From Eubacteriaceae bacterium CHKCI004 (lineage in GTDB: Bacteria; Bacillota; Clostridia; Lachnospirales; Lachnospiraceae), in the NCBI GenBank assembly GCA_900016875.1, contig FCNR01000063.1:1-64000 (forward strand): a DNA stretch of 64,000 nucleotides. The letters run 5' to 3'. Below, piece after piece: positions 7,732 to 17,369 of this stretch. The first letter of the stretch is position 1. Every line of letters begins with the position of its first letter. Under the pieces are notes generated by a model, which did no database searches, was not told the DNA's origin, and saw only the letters and a list, made by a program, of their open reading frames with translations. A program made the translations under genes and the position numbers.

Positions 7732-9276
7732 ATGGCAATTATGACGAAAGAACAATTTCAGGACAGCATTCGTGCCAGAGAACCGATGAACGTCTGGTTT
7801 CTGGGAGAAAAGATTGAAGACTTGACAACCTTCCCGGTATTATCGGCAAGTTTTAATGCCGTTTCCAAAGTTTATGAATTACATAATCACCCGGATTGGG
7901 AAGATTTACTTACGGTGGAATCGGATTTAAACGGAGAAAAGGTAAGTATCTATAACGCGCCGCTGCATTCTCCGGAAGATGCCAACCGGAAAACCCGCGC
8001 TGCGCGTGCTCTGGCGGAGGTCATAGGGTGTTGTACACATCGCTGTACCGGTTCGGAAGCTTTTGCCGGCCTGGGACCGTGTACCTATGATATGGATCAG
8101 GATCTGGGAACCGATTATTTTAAACGTTTTACGAATTTTATTGATTATGTACAGAAAAATGATCTGAGCTGTACGGTGACGGTGACCGACGTGAAGGGGC
8201 TGCGTACTCTGCCGCCGCATAAACAGCCGAACCGGGATAATTACATTCATATCGATGAGATTCGGGAAGACGGAATTATTATCAGCGGATTTAAGTGTAA
8301 TCAGACTGGAATTTTGTTTGCACATGAGATTATTATTATACCGACCACAAACATGAAGCCGGAAGATGAAGATTTTGCTCTTGCCTGTGCGATTCCGGCA
8401 GACGCTCCAAATATCACCTACGTTCTGGGAAGAACGCCGCAGGATAAGAGATTCTTTGAGGTGGGAGGAGATATCGAAGGAATTGATCTGGGCAAAAAGT
8501 ATGCGGATCACCAGGCACTGGTTTATTTTGATAAGGTATTCGTACCGAAAGAGCGGGTGTTCATGTGCGGAGAAACAAAATATGTGGGAAGAATGCTCAG
8601 TTATTTTACAGCGGTGCATCGTCTGACTGCCGGCGGATGTAAAGCTGGCGGATGTTCTGCATTGTGCGGTGCGGCCAGCCTCATTACGGAGATGGTCGGT
8701 GTGCAAAAGGCGGGGCATATCCGGACAAAACTGACGGAGATGGCCATGACGGCGGAGACTGTTTACGCGCTTTCGCTGGCTTCCGGCGTGGAAGGATTCA
8801 AACATCCGAGCGGTTACTGGATTCCAAACCCTCTTCTGTCCCATACCTGCAAATATACTTGTACGAAAATGCCGTTTGAGGCAGTGCGCTATGCCAGAGA
8901 TATCATAGCCGGATTCGGCGAGACGGCCCCATCAGAAATCGATATGCGTTCTGAGGCTGTCGGTAAGCTGTGCCAGGATGCGTTTAATCCGGGAAATCCG
9001 GATTATGATGCTTTTGATCGGCTACGCGCGGTACGATTTGTGGAACATATGGTGAGGGGTTCCAACTGGACGGCCATGGCACTGCACGGAGGCGGTAATC
9101 AGGAAGCGTCCACGGTGATGGCGAGAGCTTATACGGACTGGAAGCATCTGCAGGATATTGCCAGGGCGGCCACAGGTATTGTGAAAGATGAAGAAAAGTG
9201 CGAAGAAATCATTAGTGATATCGGTAAGAGAGAGGGACGCATCTGTACCACACTGGATTTGCCGAAGGAACAGTAG
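7732..9276 (+). CDS. 4-hydroxybutyryl-CoA dehydratase / vinylacetyl-CoA isomerase family (AbfD-like)
   Basis: A 514-residue flavin and [4Fe-4S] enzyme of the AbfD family, which in Clostridium aminobutyricum converts 4-hydroxybutyryl-CoA to crotonyl-CoA by a radical mechanism. All four cluster ligands of that family are present in the right spacing: CTHRC (C101, C105) and HRLTAGGC (H296, x6, C303). The fold is shared with the flavin monooxygenase HpaB, but the cluster ligands argue for the dehydratase branch. No CoA-transferase or 4-hydroxybutyrate dehydrogenase lies next to it, so the exact substrate is open. Expression is probably driven by the sigma-54 promoter upstream. GGGGG six bases upstream sets the start. 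Confidence 0.85.
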   Translation: MAIMTKEQFQDSIRAREPMNVWFLGEKIEDLTTFPVLSASFNAVSKVYELHNHPDWEDLLTVESDLNGEKVSIYNAPLHSPEDANRKTRAARALAEVIGCCTHRCTGSEAFAGLGPCTYDMDQDLGTDYFKRFTNFIDYVQKNDLSCTVTVTDVKGLRTLPPHKQPNRDNYIHIDEIREDGIIISGFKCNQTGILFAHEIIIIPTTNMKPEDEDFALACAIPADAPNITYVLGRTPQDKRFFEVGGDIEGIDLGKKYADHQALVYFDKVFVPKERVFMCGETKYVGRMLSYFTAVHRLTAGGCKAGGCSALCGAASLITEMVGVQKAGHIRTKLTEMAMTAETVYALSLASGVEGFKHPSGYWIPNPLLSHTCKYTCTKMPFEAVRYARDIIAGFGETAPSEIDMRSEAVGKLCQDAFNPGNPDYDAFDRLRAVRFVEHMVRGSNWTAMALHGGGNQEASTVMARAYTDWKHLQDIARAATGIVKDEEKCEEIISDIGKREGRICTTLDLPKEQ

Positions 9277-9349
9277 AGAATGAGAAGAGGAAGGCAGAGA
9301 AAAAGTTGAGAAGCATAAAATGATATAATACTAAAAGATAATAAAATAG

Positions 9350-9394
9350 AAACCGGGCGGCGCTGGAAATTCTCGCAGCGCCGCTCGGTTTTTG
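9350..9394. terminator. terminator between convergent genes, possibly bidirectional
   Basis: Strong GC-rich stem AACCGGGCGGCGCTG with CAGCGCCGCTCGGTT, loop of 10 nt, followed by a T run on the plus strand and preceded by an A-rich stretch that gives a weaker T run on the minus strand. It ends the AbfD-like gene and may also end the convergent membrane-protein gene. Confidence 0.85.
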
Positions 9395-9412
9395 TGGCTG
9401 ACAATTTGTTTT

Positions 9413-10297
9413 TTACGTGTCCTTTTTCTCCGTTACTTCTGAGGAAGAGGAGGAGAGAGCGGAAGATTTTTCTTCTGCTTCTGCCTGTGCCAGAAAGTCG
9501 GCGCTTTTTTCTTTCAGACGTGGGATAAAAAGTCTGGCAAAACGTCCTTTTCCCCGGGTTTTTACGTAAAAGAATCCGATCACGGAGAAAATGACAGCGC
9601 CGATAAAGTTGACCAGCAGGTCGTTCATGGTGTCTATAAGCCCGATATCCAGATAACCGCCCAGTCCGAGGCTCTTTCCGTTGACAACCACATCACGGAT
9701 GTTATCCACCGGGATGGGAATGTTGCTTCTGGTCGGATCCAGCAGCACGGATTGGAAAGAATGAATGACGGTATCTTTCTGCATGTCCAGGGAGAAAAAA
9801 CAGTCCATGGCAAACTCAAAAAACTCCCAGATGACTCCGATGGTCATGGAAAAGCAGAAGGCCACGATGGCGAGGAAAACCGGTGAGAGCTGAAAGGAAA
9901 ACCGTTCGCTCCTGTTCAGGATATCCACCAGGGCAAACCCGATGGCTGCCATCAAAAATCCATTCAGAGTGTGAAGAACCGTATCCCAGAACGGAAAGAT
10001 CAGATAATAAGAGTGAATCTCGCCCAGAATCTCTGCGGCAAAAATAAAAATCAGAATTGTGATTTCCAGAGCGGTGGGAAGCTCGATCTTCAGATTGATC
10101 TGTATCAGGCTCGGAGCGATGAGAAGCGCCAGAGTCAGAAGACAGAGAAACACATTCTCATAATTCCTGTTTAAAAATTGAAGAATCATGACCACAATAA
10201 CCAGTGCGCGCAGAATGATGTAGACCATAAAAGAGCTTTTATGTTCACGGAGTTCTCTATGTATGGCTTTTCCCATTATTCGAATCTTTTTTTTCAT
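9413..10297 (-). CDS. multi-pass membrane protein, function unknown
   Basis: A 294-residue integral membrane protein with a basic N terminus and about six hydrophobic segments (for example IILRALVIVVMILQFL, FLCLLTLALLIAPSLI, LAIVAFCFSMTIGVIWEFFE and VNFIGAVIFSVIGFFYV). Polar motifs inside the membrane region (FWDTVLHTLNGFL, GVIWEFFEF) resemble DUF2238/YjdF-type proteins, but that link is tentative. The C-terminal tail is charged and serine-rich (SSALSSSSSEVTEKKDT), probably cytoplasmic. AAGGAG before the ATG supports the start. It is alone on its strand and gives no clue to its role. Confidence 0.7.
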   Translation of the reverse strand: MKKKIRIMGKAIHRELREHKSSFMVYIILRALVIVVMILQFLNRNYENVFLCLLTLALLIAPSLIQINLKIELPTALEITILIFIFAAEILGEIHSYYLIFPFWDTVLHTLNGFLMAAIGFALVDILNRSERFSFQLSPVFLAIVAFCFSMTIGVIWEFFEFAMDCFFSLDMQKDTVIHSFQSVLLDPTRSNIPIPVDNIRDVVVNGKSLGLGGYLDIGLIDTMNDLLVNFIGAVIFSVIGFFYVKTRGKGRFARLFIPRLKEKSADFLAQAEAEEKSSALSSSSSEVTEKKDT

Positions 10298-10424
10298 AGT
10301 ATCTCCTTAATGCCTTTTTATCTATCGTTGCTACCCGCTTATTATAGCGGCAGAAAACATAGAAGGCAAGAAAAATGATTGAAAAATGGAAACAGCCATA
10401 AAAAGAGAGGGATTGTCGTTTTGC

Positions 10425-10895
10425 TTATTGGTTTTGTGCGGTTTCTTCTTCCTCCTCTTCCTGCGGCAGATGAATGCCTCTCGGGGGAACTGCCGTGGAA
10501 AAAACAATCTGGGTCTGGGTGTTGCCGTACTGCTGCAGGTGACCGATGAAGGTATCAAGTTCCATGGTACTTGGAAACGCCACCTTCAGCATGATGGAAT
10601 AGAGCCCTGTGACGCAGTTGCATTCCAGGACATTGGGGCAGGCTGTAACATAAGGATAGAATTCGTCCTTTTGTTTCGGATCCAGTGTCAGATTGATAAA
10701 TGCAGTGATGTGATAACCCAGGGCTACCGGATCAACCGTTGCATGGTAGCCGGTGATAATGCCGTTCTTTTCCAGGCGTTCGATGCGCGTGGAGACGGCG
10801 GGAGAAGATAAAAAGACTTTCTGAGCCAGGTATTTCAAGGGATACCGGGCGTTTTCCTGTAACAGCGATATGATTTTTCTGTCTATTTTGTCCAT
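10425..10895 (-). CDS. Lrp/AsnC family transcriptional regulator
   Basis: A 156-residue regulator with an N-terminal helix-turn-helix (MDKIDRKIISLLQENARYPLKYLAQKVFLSSPAVSTRIERLEKNGI, residues 1-45 or so) and a C-terminal RAM ligand-binding domain (AFINLTLDPKQK ... CVTGLYSIMLKVAF). The family responds to amino acids and often forms octamers. The longer reading frame from 11063 is rejected because GGAGG lies just before 10895. It sits downstream of gdhA on the same strand, separated by a terminator; control of nitrogen or amino acid genes, perhaps gdhA, is plausible. The C terminus ends in a Glu-rich run. Confidence 0.88.
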   Translation of the reverse strand: MDKIDRKIISLLQENARYPLKYLAQKVFLSSPAVSTRIERLEKNGIITGYHATVDPVALGYHITAFINLTLDPKQKDEFYPYVTACPNVLECNCVTGLYSIMLKVAFPSTMELDTFIGHLQQYGNTQTQIVFSTAVPPRGIHLPQEEEEEETAQNQ

Positions 10896-10988
10896 ATGAT
10901 CAACCTCCGGATAAAACTGTGTTATGCTGAAACTATGTAAATGATGCATATTAAGAAGAGTTTTTTCGTAGAAGCCCGTGTTTCTATG

Positions 10989-11023
10989 AAAAAAAGGAGT
11001 ATCCCAAACAGGGACACTCCTTT
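10989..11023 (-). terminator. intrinsic terminator after gdhA
   Basis: On the minus strand the stem AAAGGAGTGTCCC / GGGATACTCCTTT (one mismatch, loop TGTTT) is followed by a run of T residues. Confidence 0.85.
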
Positions 11024-11101
11024 GCGTCGATGCTATTATATAGTACCCGGCCGTATTTGGCAAGTACTTTTGTAAATAAAATTACGTACGGAGAACGGAT
11101 A

Positions 11102-12439
<1,338 letters not shown>

Positions 12440-12491
12440 TTAATCCTCCTTAAAAATGCATCATTGCTTTTTTATTTCTTCAACGCTCCCT

Positions 12492-12520
12492 ATTATACTA
12501 TATTGCTTTCTCATAATCAA
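12492..12520 (-). promoter_or_regulatory. gdhA promoter (sigma-A type)
   Basis: On the minus strand TTGATT (12515-12520) and TATAAT (12492-12497) are 17 bp apart, about 55 bp before the gdhA start codon. Confidence 0.75.
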
Positions 12521-12877
12521 TAAAAAGAATGGCAAAAACTACATTTTTCTTAAAAAAAATTTCATAACATGACGGAAAAACTCGCATTTTTAAGAAGAAA
12601 GTGAGAAAAAATGATGGTTTCCAATTCATTTCCTTCAAAAAATTAACTGAAAATATAGGAAACCCATAAGAAAAAAAGGCGTGGACTCCGGAAAATGTAT
12701 CAGAACGGCGCATAAAAATTAAAAAAAGAAAGTGAAAGTGCATAAAAATGTATACGAGAAATAAAATTGACAGCCTGTTGTAAGGAAATCGTGAAAAAAA
12801 TGTGAAAAGGCCATATTGTTCACAAAATTATCTTAAATGTTGCATAGTATGTACGAAGCAAAATCATCGCAGGCTGC

Positions 12878-12911
12878 GGCAAAACTCACGATGGGGCAAA
12901 ACTCACGATGG
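12878..12911 (+). repeat. 17-bp tandem direct repeat upstream of ABC cluster
   Basis: GGCAAAACTCACGATGG occurs twice back to back without a mismatch. It could be a paired regulator site or a simple duplication; it lies 59 bp before the first start codon of the ABC cluster. Confidence 0.8.
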
Positions 12912-12969
12912 AATGGCATAAGCAGAGTCGGCGCCGGAAGCACTGCGTAAAAAATAATGGAGGATGATT

Positions 12970-13923
12970 ATGATTGAAGTAACAAATCTGGTAAAAGATT
13001 ATGGAAATCATCACGCCGTAAAGGGAATCAGTTTTACGGTGGGAGAAGGACAGATTGTCGGACTTCTCGGACCTAATGGCGCTGGTAAATCCACGACCAT
13101 GAACATCATGACCGGATACATTTCGTCCACAGCCGGAAAGGTGAAGATCGGGGAGTATGATATGTTTGAGCAGCCGCTGAAGGCAAAGAAGCTCATCGGT
13201 TATCTGCCGGAGATGCCGCCGATCTATGAAGAGATGACGGTAGAAGAATATTTGAATTTCGTGTGCAGTTTAAAAGGCATACGCAAAAAGAAGGACAGAA
13301 TGGAGAACATTGCAGAGGTGGAAGAAGCGGTCAGGATCACGGATGTAAAGGGACGTCTCATTAAAAACCTGTCAAAAGGATATAAACAGAGGGTGGGACT
13401 GGCTCAGGCGCTCATTGGTAATCCTCCGCTTCTGATTCTTGATGAGCCTACGGTGGGACTCGACCCGAATCAGATTATTGAAATCCGTGCCCTCATCAAA
13501 AAACTGGGAGAAAAACATACGATCATATTGAGTTCGCATATCTTGTCGGAGGTCAACGCCATCTGCGATTATGTGCTGATCATTGACAAAGGTCTTCTCG
13601 TGGCGGAAGATACGCCGGAAAATCTGTCGGAGCATTTTGCGGATAAAAACCGGATCCTTCTGTCTGTCAAAGGAGAAAAAGAATTGATCGAACAGGCTCT
13701 GGAGGAGTCAGAATATATTGCTTCGTATACTGTTACCGGAGAAAATGAAGGCGTTCTGGATGTGACGGCGGAAACCAGTGTAAAAGAAGATGTAAGAGAC
13801 GCGCTCTTTTTTGAATTTGCAGATAAAAAGCTGCCGATAGTCAAGATGGAGACGGAGACCTTAAGTCTTGAAGAAGTGTTCCTGAAATTGACCGGCAAGG
13901 AAGGAGAGGAAGAAGAATCATGA
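12970..13923 (+). CDS. ABC transporter ATP-binding protein (GldA-like)
   Basis: A 317-residue ATPase with Walker A GPNGAGKST (about 38-46), Q-loop region, signature LSKGYKQRVGLAQAL in place of the usual LSGGQ, Walker B LLILDEPTVGLDP and the H-loop ILSSHILSE. It has a C-terminal extension of about 80 residues found in the GldA/NatA-type class. It energises the membrane subunit encoded next (4-bp overlap) and probably works with the GldG-like protein. The start at 12970 is preferred over ATG 12964, since GGAGG would be only one base from the latter. Substrate unknown. Confidence 0.9.
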   Translation: MIEVTNLVKDYGNHHAVKGISFTVGEGQIVGLLGPNGAGKSTTMNIMTGYISSTAGKVKIGEYDMFEQPLKAKKLIGYLPEMPPIYEEMTVEEYLNFVCSLKGIRKKKDRMENIAEVEEAVRITDVKGRLIKNLSKGYKQRVGLAQALIGNPPLLILDEPTVGLDPNQIIEIRALIKKLGEKHTIILSSHILSEVNAICDYVLIIDKGLLVAEDTPENLSEHFADKNRILLSVKGEKELIEQALEESEYIASYTVTGENEGVLDVTAETSVKEDVRDALFFEFADKKLPIVKMETETLSLEEVFLKLTGKEGEEEES

Positions 13924-14786
13924 GAGCAATCTATATAAAAGAAATGAAATCATATTTCCATTCATTATCCGCCTATCTGTTCCTGGCGCTGTTTCTCGCC
14001 ATTTCCGGCGTATATTTCTCCGTGATATGCATGTCGTACGGATATACGGATTATGCGGCGAACATTTATTCAAATATAACTATTATCTTTATCATTATTG
14101 TGCCGATACTTACCATGCGCCTCATGGCGGAGGAACGTAAACAGAAGACGGATCAGCTGCTGCTCACCAGTCCGGTCAGGGTAACAGGGATTATACTCGG
14201 AAAGTATCTGGCTGTGCTTACACTCCTTCTTGGAGCTGTGGTTATCACATTTTTGCAGGCTGCTGTCCTCAGCATGTACGGGGATGTGAACTGGCTGACA
14301 GTGCTGACAGGAGGGCTGGGATATTTTCTGGTGGGAGCCAGCCTTCTTGCCATCGGGCTGTTCATTTCCTCTATCACGGAAAGTCAGATGATCGCGGCAG
14401 GAATTTCTTTTGGCGTAGTGCTTCTTTGTATGCTGCTGCCGAATCTTTCGGACATCGTGCCGGGCAGAGCCAGATATACGTATATAGTATGCGGAATAGT
14501 CATTGTTCTGCTGGCCTGGTTTTTCTATGAGGAGACAAAAAGCTGGAAGGCGGGAGTGATCACCATGGTTCTCGGCGCGGCGGTTCTTGGGCTTTTCGCC
14601 TGGCGGACTCCGGAATTATTTGATAACGGCCTGTCAAAAATCATTGACTGGTTTTCCATTATGGACCGGTTTAATGATTTTTGCTCTGGTATCTTAAACG
14701 CCTCTTCGATCATATATTACCTGTCGTTTATTGCGGTATTCATTTTTCTGTCCATCCAGACGATTGAAAAACGCAGATGGAATTAG
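13920..14786 (+). CDS. ABC transporter permease (GldF-like, ABC-2 type)
   Basis: A 288-residue membrane protein with about six hydrophobic helices (for example LSAYLFLALFLAISGVYFSVI, IIFIIIVPILTMRLMAEE, YLAVLTLLLGAVVITFLQ). The cytoplasmic segment RLMAEERKQKTDQLLLTSPV after the second helix is typical of the ABC-2 permeases paired with GldA-like ATPases. It overlaps the ATPase gene by four bases (ATGA) and is followed after 12 bp by the GldG-like gene, so the three form an operon. In Bacteroidetes Gld proteins serve gliding, but in Firmicutes the role is unknown. Confidence 0.88.
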   Translation: MRAIYIKEMKSYFHSLSAYLFLALFLAISGVYFSVICMSYGYTDYAANIYSNITIIFIIIVPILTMRLMAEERKQKTDQLLLTSPVRVTGIILGKYLAVLTLLLGAVVITFLQAAVLSMYGDVNWLTVLTGGLGYFLVGASLLAIGLFISSITESQMIAAGISFGVVLLCMLLPNLSDIVPGRARYTYIVCGIVIVLLAWFFYEETKSWKAGVITMVLGAAVLGLFAWRTPELFDNGLSKIIDWFSIMDRFNDFCSGILNASSIIYYLSFIAVFIFLSIQTIEKRRWN

Positions 14787-14798
14787 GAGGAGCAGCAC

Positions 14799-16307
14799 AT
14801 GAATAAGAAGTTTTGGAAAAAAGAGAAAAAAGGAAAACTGTTCAGCGGCCGGCAGATTTTTAAAAACCGGCATTTTAAGAAGGGACTGTTTTCTGCGGTG
14901 GCCGTGGTGCTGGTGCTTATTATCGCCGTGGGAGCCAATGCGCTGATCACATGGAAGGATTTCAGCATTGATGTGACATCTAACCAGATTTATTCTCTGT
15001 CTGATCAGACCAAAAGTATTGTGAAAGCGCTTGATCAGGAAGTGACGTTCTATGTTATCAATTCAGAATCCGATGTCAACGGCGCTTACAAAAAGATTTT
15101 TAATGAGTATAAAAAATTATCTTCTAATATAAAGATTGAGTACAGAGATCCGGAACTTTATCCGAATTTCACTCAGGATTATGTGGAAGATACCGAGGAA
15201 GTCAGCAATGACAGCGTGATCGTAGTCTGCGGAGATAAAAACCGGTACATTTCTTCCGATGATTTTATCACCTATAGCTATGACAGCGGGTATTCGTATT
15301 CCGCCAGTGAGCTTCAGGTAGAAAAACTGCTGACAGAAGCTATTAATTATGTTATTTCTGATGAAACGCCGGTAGTCTACACCCTGAGCGGCCATTCGGA
15401 ACAGGATCTTTCCTCCGATGTGATAAGCAGCTTTGAGGGAGACAACTATGCGGTTGAGACGCTGAATCTTCTTTCAGCAGGCTCTGTGCCGGAAGACTGC
15501 GAGATTCTTCTTATTAACGGCGCGCAGACTGACATTACGGAAGATGAGAAGAATCAGATCAAGACCTATATGGATAACGGCGGGAAAATGTATGTGTTTC
15601 TTGACGCCAGCGTGGAAGATCTTCCACAGCTTTATTCTCTGCTGGAAGAATACAACATCGGTGTGGAACCGGGCGTAGTGGTTGAAACAGACGCCAACAT
15701 GTACACCCAGTATCCGATTTACCTTCTGCCGGAGATTCAGGATTCTGACGTGACGGAGGCACAGTATGACAGTAATATTTATATTCTTGCCCCGAGCGCC
15801 AAAGGACTTACGGATCTGTCAGCGGATGATGCGGAAGAGGAAACCAGCGAGGATACCAGTGAGGAAACCAGCGAAGAAACCAGTGAGGATACGACTTATA
15901 CCGTAACTTCCCTGCTGACTACCAGCGATGGTGCGTACTCCAAAGTGGATACCAACAGCTCCACCATTGAAAAAGAAGAAGGTGACATCGACGGGCCGTT
16001 CTCCATCGCCATGGCAGTTTCCGATGATAACGGCGGCAGGCTCATTGTGACCGGCTGCAGCAACATGCTGGAAACATCCATTGATTATGCAGTAGGCGGA
16101 GCCAACACAGATTTTGTGTTAAATGGTGTGAATTATCTCAGTCAGCAGGAAAGTAAAATCTCCATACGAGCCAAAGATCTGTCCACTGACACAGCCATTG
16201 TTCCGGCTTTCAGCCAGAAAGTAACGCTTGTTGGCTGCGTATTTGTTCTGCCGTTGCTGCTGCTGGCAGCAGGCATTGTGATGGCAGTGCGCAGAAGAAG
16301 ACTTTAA
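14799..16307 (+). CDS. GldG-like auxiliary protein of ABC transporter
   Basis: A 502-residue protein with a basic N terminus, one N-terminal transmembrane helix (about 32-50) and one C-terminal helix (VTLVGCVFVLPLLLLAAGIVM) followed by an RRRR anchor; the 430 residues between should lie outside the cell. The GldG family has a Rossmann-like extracytoplasmic domain (SDQTKSIVKALDQEVTFYVI, VYTLSGHSEQDL, ILLINGAQTDITEDEKNQI). Before the C-terminal part there is an acidic low-complexity linker of five EETS/EDTS units (15837-15896). Clusters of this type usually also carry a DUF4340 gene; none follows here. Its stop codon overlaps that of the convergent PHP phosphatase. Confidence 0.85.
   Translation: MNKKFWKKEKKGKLFSGRQIFKNRHFKKGLFSAVAVVLVLIIAVGANALITWKDFSIDVTSNQIYSLSDQTKSIVKALDQEVTFYVINSESDVNGAYKKIFNEYKKLSSNIKIEYRDPELYPNFTQDYVEDTEEVSNDSVIVVCGDKNRYISSDDFITYSYDSGYSYSASELQVEKLLTEAINYVISDETPVVYTLSGHSEQDLSSDVISSFEGDNYAVETLNLLSAGSVPEDCEILLINGAQTDITEDEKNQIKTYMDNGGKMYVFLDASVEDLPQLYSLLEEYNIGVEPGVVVETDANMYTQYPIYLLPEIQDSDVTEAQYDSNIYILAPSAKGLTDLSADDAEEETSEDTSEETSEETSEDTTYTVTSLLTTSDGAYSKVDTNSSTIEKEEGDIDGPFSIAMAVSDDNGGRLIVTGCSNMLETSIDYAVGGANTDFVLNGVNYLSQQESKISIRAKDLSTDTAIVPAFSQKVTLVGCVFVLPLLLLAAGIVMAVRRRRL
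15837..15896 (+). repeat. 12-nt tandem repeats coding for EETS/EDTS
   Basis: Five degenerate 12-nt units (GAGGAAACCAGC and variants) in the GldG-like gene encode an acidic linker. As 12 is a multiple of three, copy-number changes would alter linker length, not reading frame. Confidence 0.8.
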
Positions 16308-17122
16308 TTTATCGGAATAAATTCCGGCTGCTGTTCCCGGTACAGGGCGTAATACCGGAATCCTGCCTTGGACAAAATCTCCGGCAGCCGGTCAAAATCG
16401 TAGGCCATGTCTTCTGGGCGATGGGCGTCGCTGCCGATAGTGATGATCTCGCCTCCGAGATCGCGGTAGCGCTTTAAGATCTCCATGTGAGGATTCGGCC
16501 ACGGCAGCCCCTTCTTCAGACCGGCGGTATTTACCTCAAGCCCTTTTCCGTTGTGGATAAGATAGCGGAGGATCTCATCCAGGATATCCGCGTAATCCCC
16601 ATAATGAAATTCCGGACGTGGTTCAGGGATATAGCGGCTGATATAATCCAGATGGCCGGCGGTCTGGAAGAACGGGTATACTTTCAGATTGTCCAGCGTG
16701 CTTTCAAAATACCGGCGCAAGCCTTCTTCCGGCGTGTGCGTTTCAAAAAAGACCGCATCATAAGGATCGACGCCGTCCACCAGATGGCAGGAGTTGATGA
16801 TGAAATCAAAGCGGCCGCCTATTTTGCTGTAAAAATTAATGAGAGCCGGACCCGCGTGTTTTTGTACGCCGAGCTCGATGCCGTGGAGCAGTTCGATCTG
16901 CGATGCATATTTTTCTTTCAGCCGGAGAAACATAGTATAGTAGGCTCCGAAATCCAGCTGAAAGTCCAGGCCGTCCTCGGTAACGGGAAAATCATAATCA
17001 TAGTGTTCTGTGAAGCAGAGGGTGCGCAGACCGAGGGAAATGCCCTGTAACACCATGTCTTCCATGGAAGCCTCGGAATCTGAGGAAAAAAAACTGTGCA
17101 AATGTGTGTCGCTTATCAGCAT
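16304..17122 (-). CDS. PHP-family phosphatase, histidinol-phosphatase (HisJ) type
   Basis: A 272-residue metal-dependent phosphoesterase. The PHP metal-binding motifs are visible: DTHLHSFFSSDSE at the N terminus, TEHYD (about 38-42), ELLHGIELG, NSCH near 110, TAGHLDY and the C-terminal GSDAHRPE. The family member HisJ removes phosphate from histidinol phosphate in histidine synthesis; substrate assignment without other his genes nearby is tentative. It is convergent with the GldG-like gene and shares stop-codon bases with it. No obvious operon partner. Confidence 0.85.
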   Translation of the reverse strand: MLISDTHLHSFFSSDSEASMEDMVLQGISLGLRTLCFTEHYDYDFPVTEDGLDFQLDFGAYYTMFLRLKEKYASQIELLHGIELGVQKHAGPALINFYSKIGGRFDFIINSCHLVDGVDPYDAVFFETHTPEEGLRRYFESTLDNLKVYPFFQTAGHLDYISRYIPEPRPEFHYGDYADILDEILRYLIHNGKGLEVNTAGLKKGLPWPNPHMEILKRYRDLGGEIITIGSDAHRPEDMAYDFDRLPEILSKAGFRYYALYREQQPEFIPIN

Positions 17123-17237
17123 TAAGATACTCCTTTCATGGATATTATTTATGAATAATATTGGATTTGCCGGTTACTATATAATAATAGCATAAAATCA
17201 GTGATAATATTTTTCTTTTTTTTATGCAAATTTTTAC

Positions 17238-17305
17238 TTGAAAAAATACCATAAATTAGGTAAAATAGTTAAGGATTTGACATAGTGAGTCAATTCTTTT
17301 ATAGG
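17238..17305 (+). promoter_or_regulatory. tandem promoters of gapA
   Basis: Two sigma-A type promoters: P1 TTGAAA (17238-17243), 17 bp, TAAAAT (17261-17266); P2 TTGACA (17277-17282), 17 bp, TATAGG (17300-17305). Two promoters fit a very highly expressed gene. Confidence 0.65.
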
Positions 17306-17369
17306 ATGTGGACAAGAAGTCCATATTCCTGGATCTTTAACAATTTCTAAAAACTTAGGAGGAATTATC

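Noticed and set aside
12878-12911. Start of a CRISPR array
   Set aside because: Only two copies with no spacer between them, and no cas genes in the window.
15837-15896. Phase-variable repeat
   Set aside because: The unit is 12 nt, so gain or loss would keep the reading frame and cannot switch the gene on or off.
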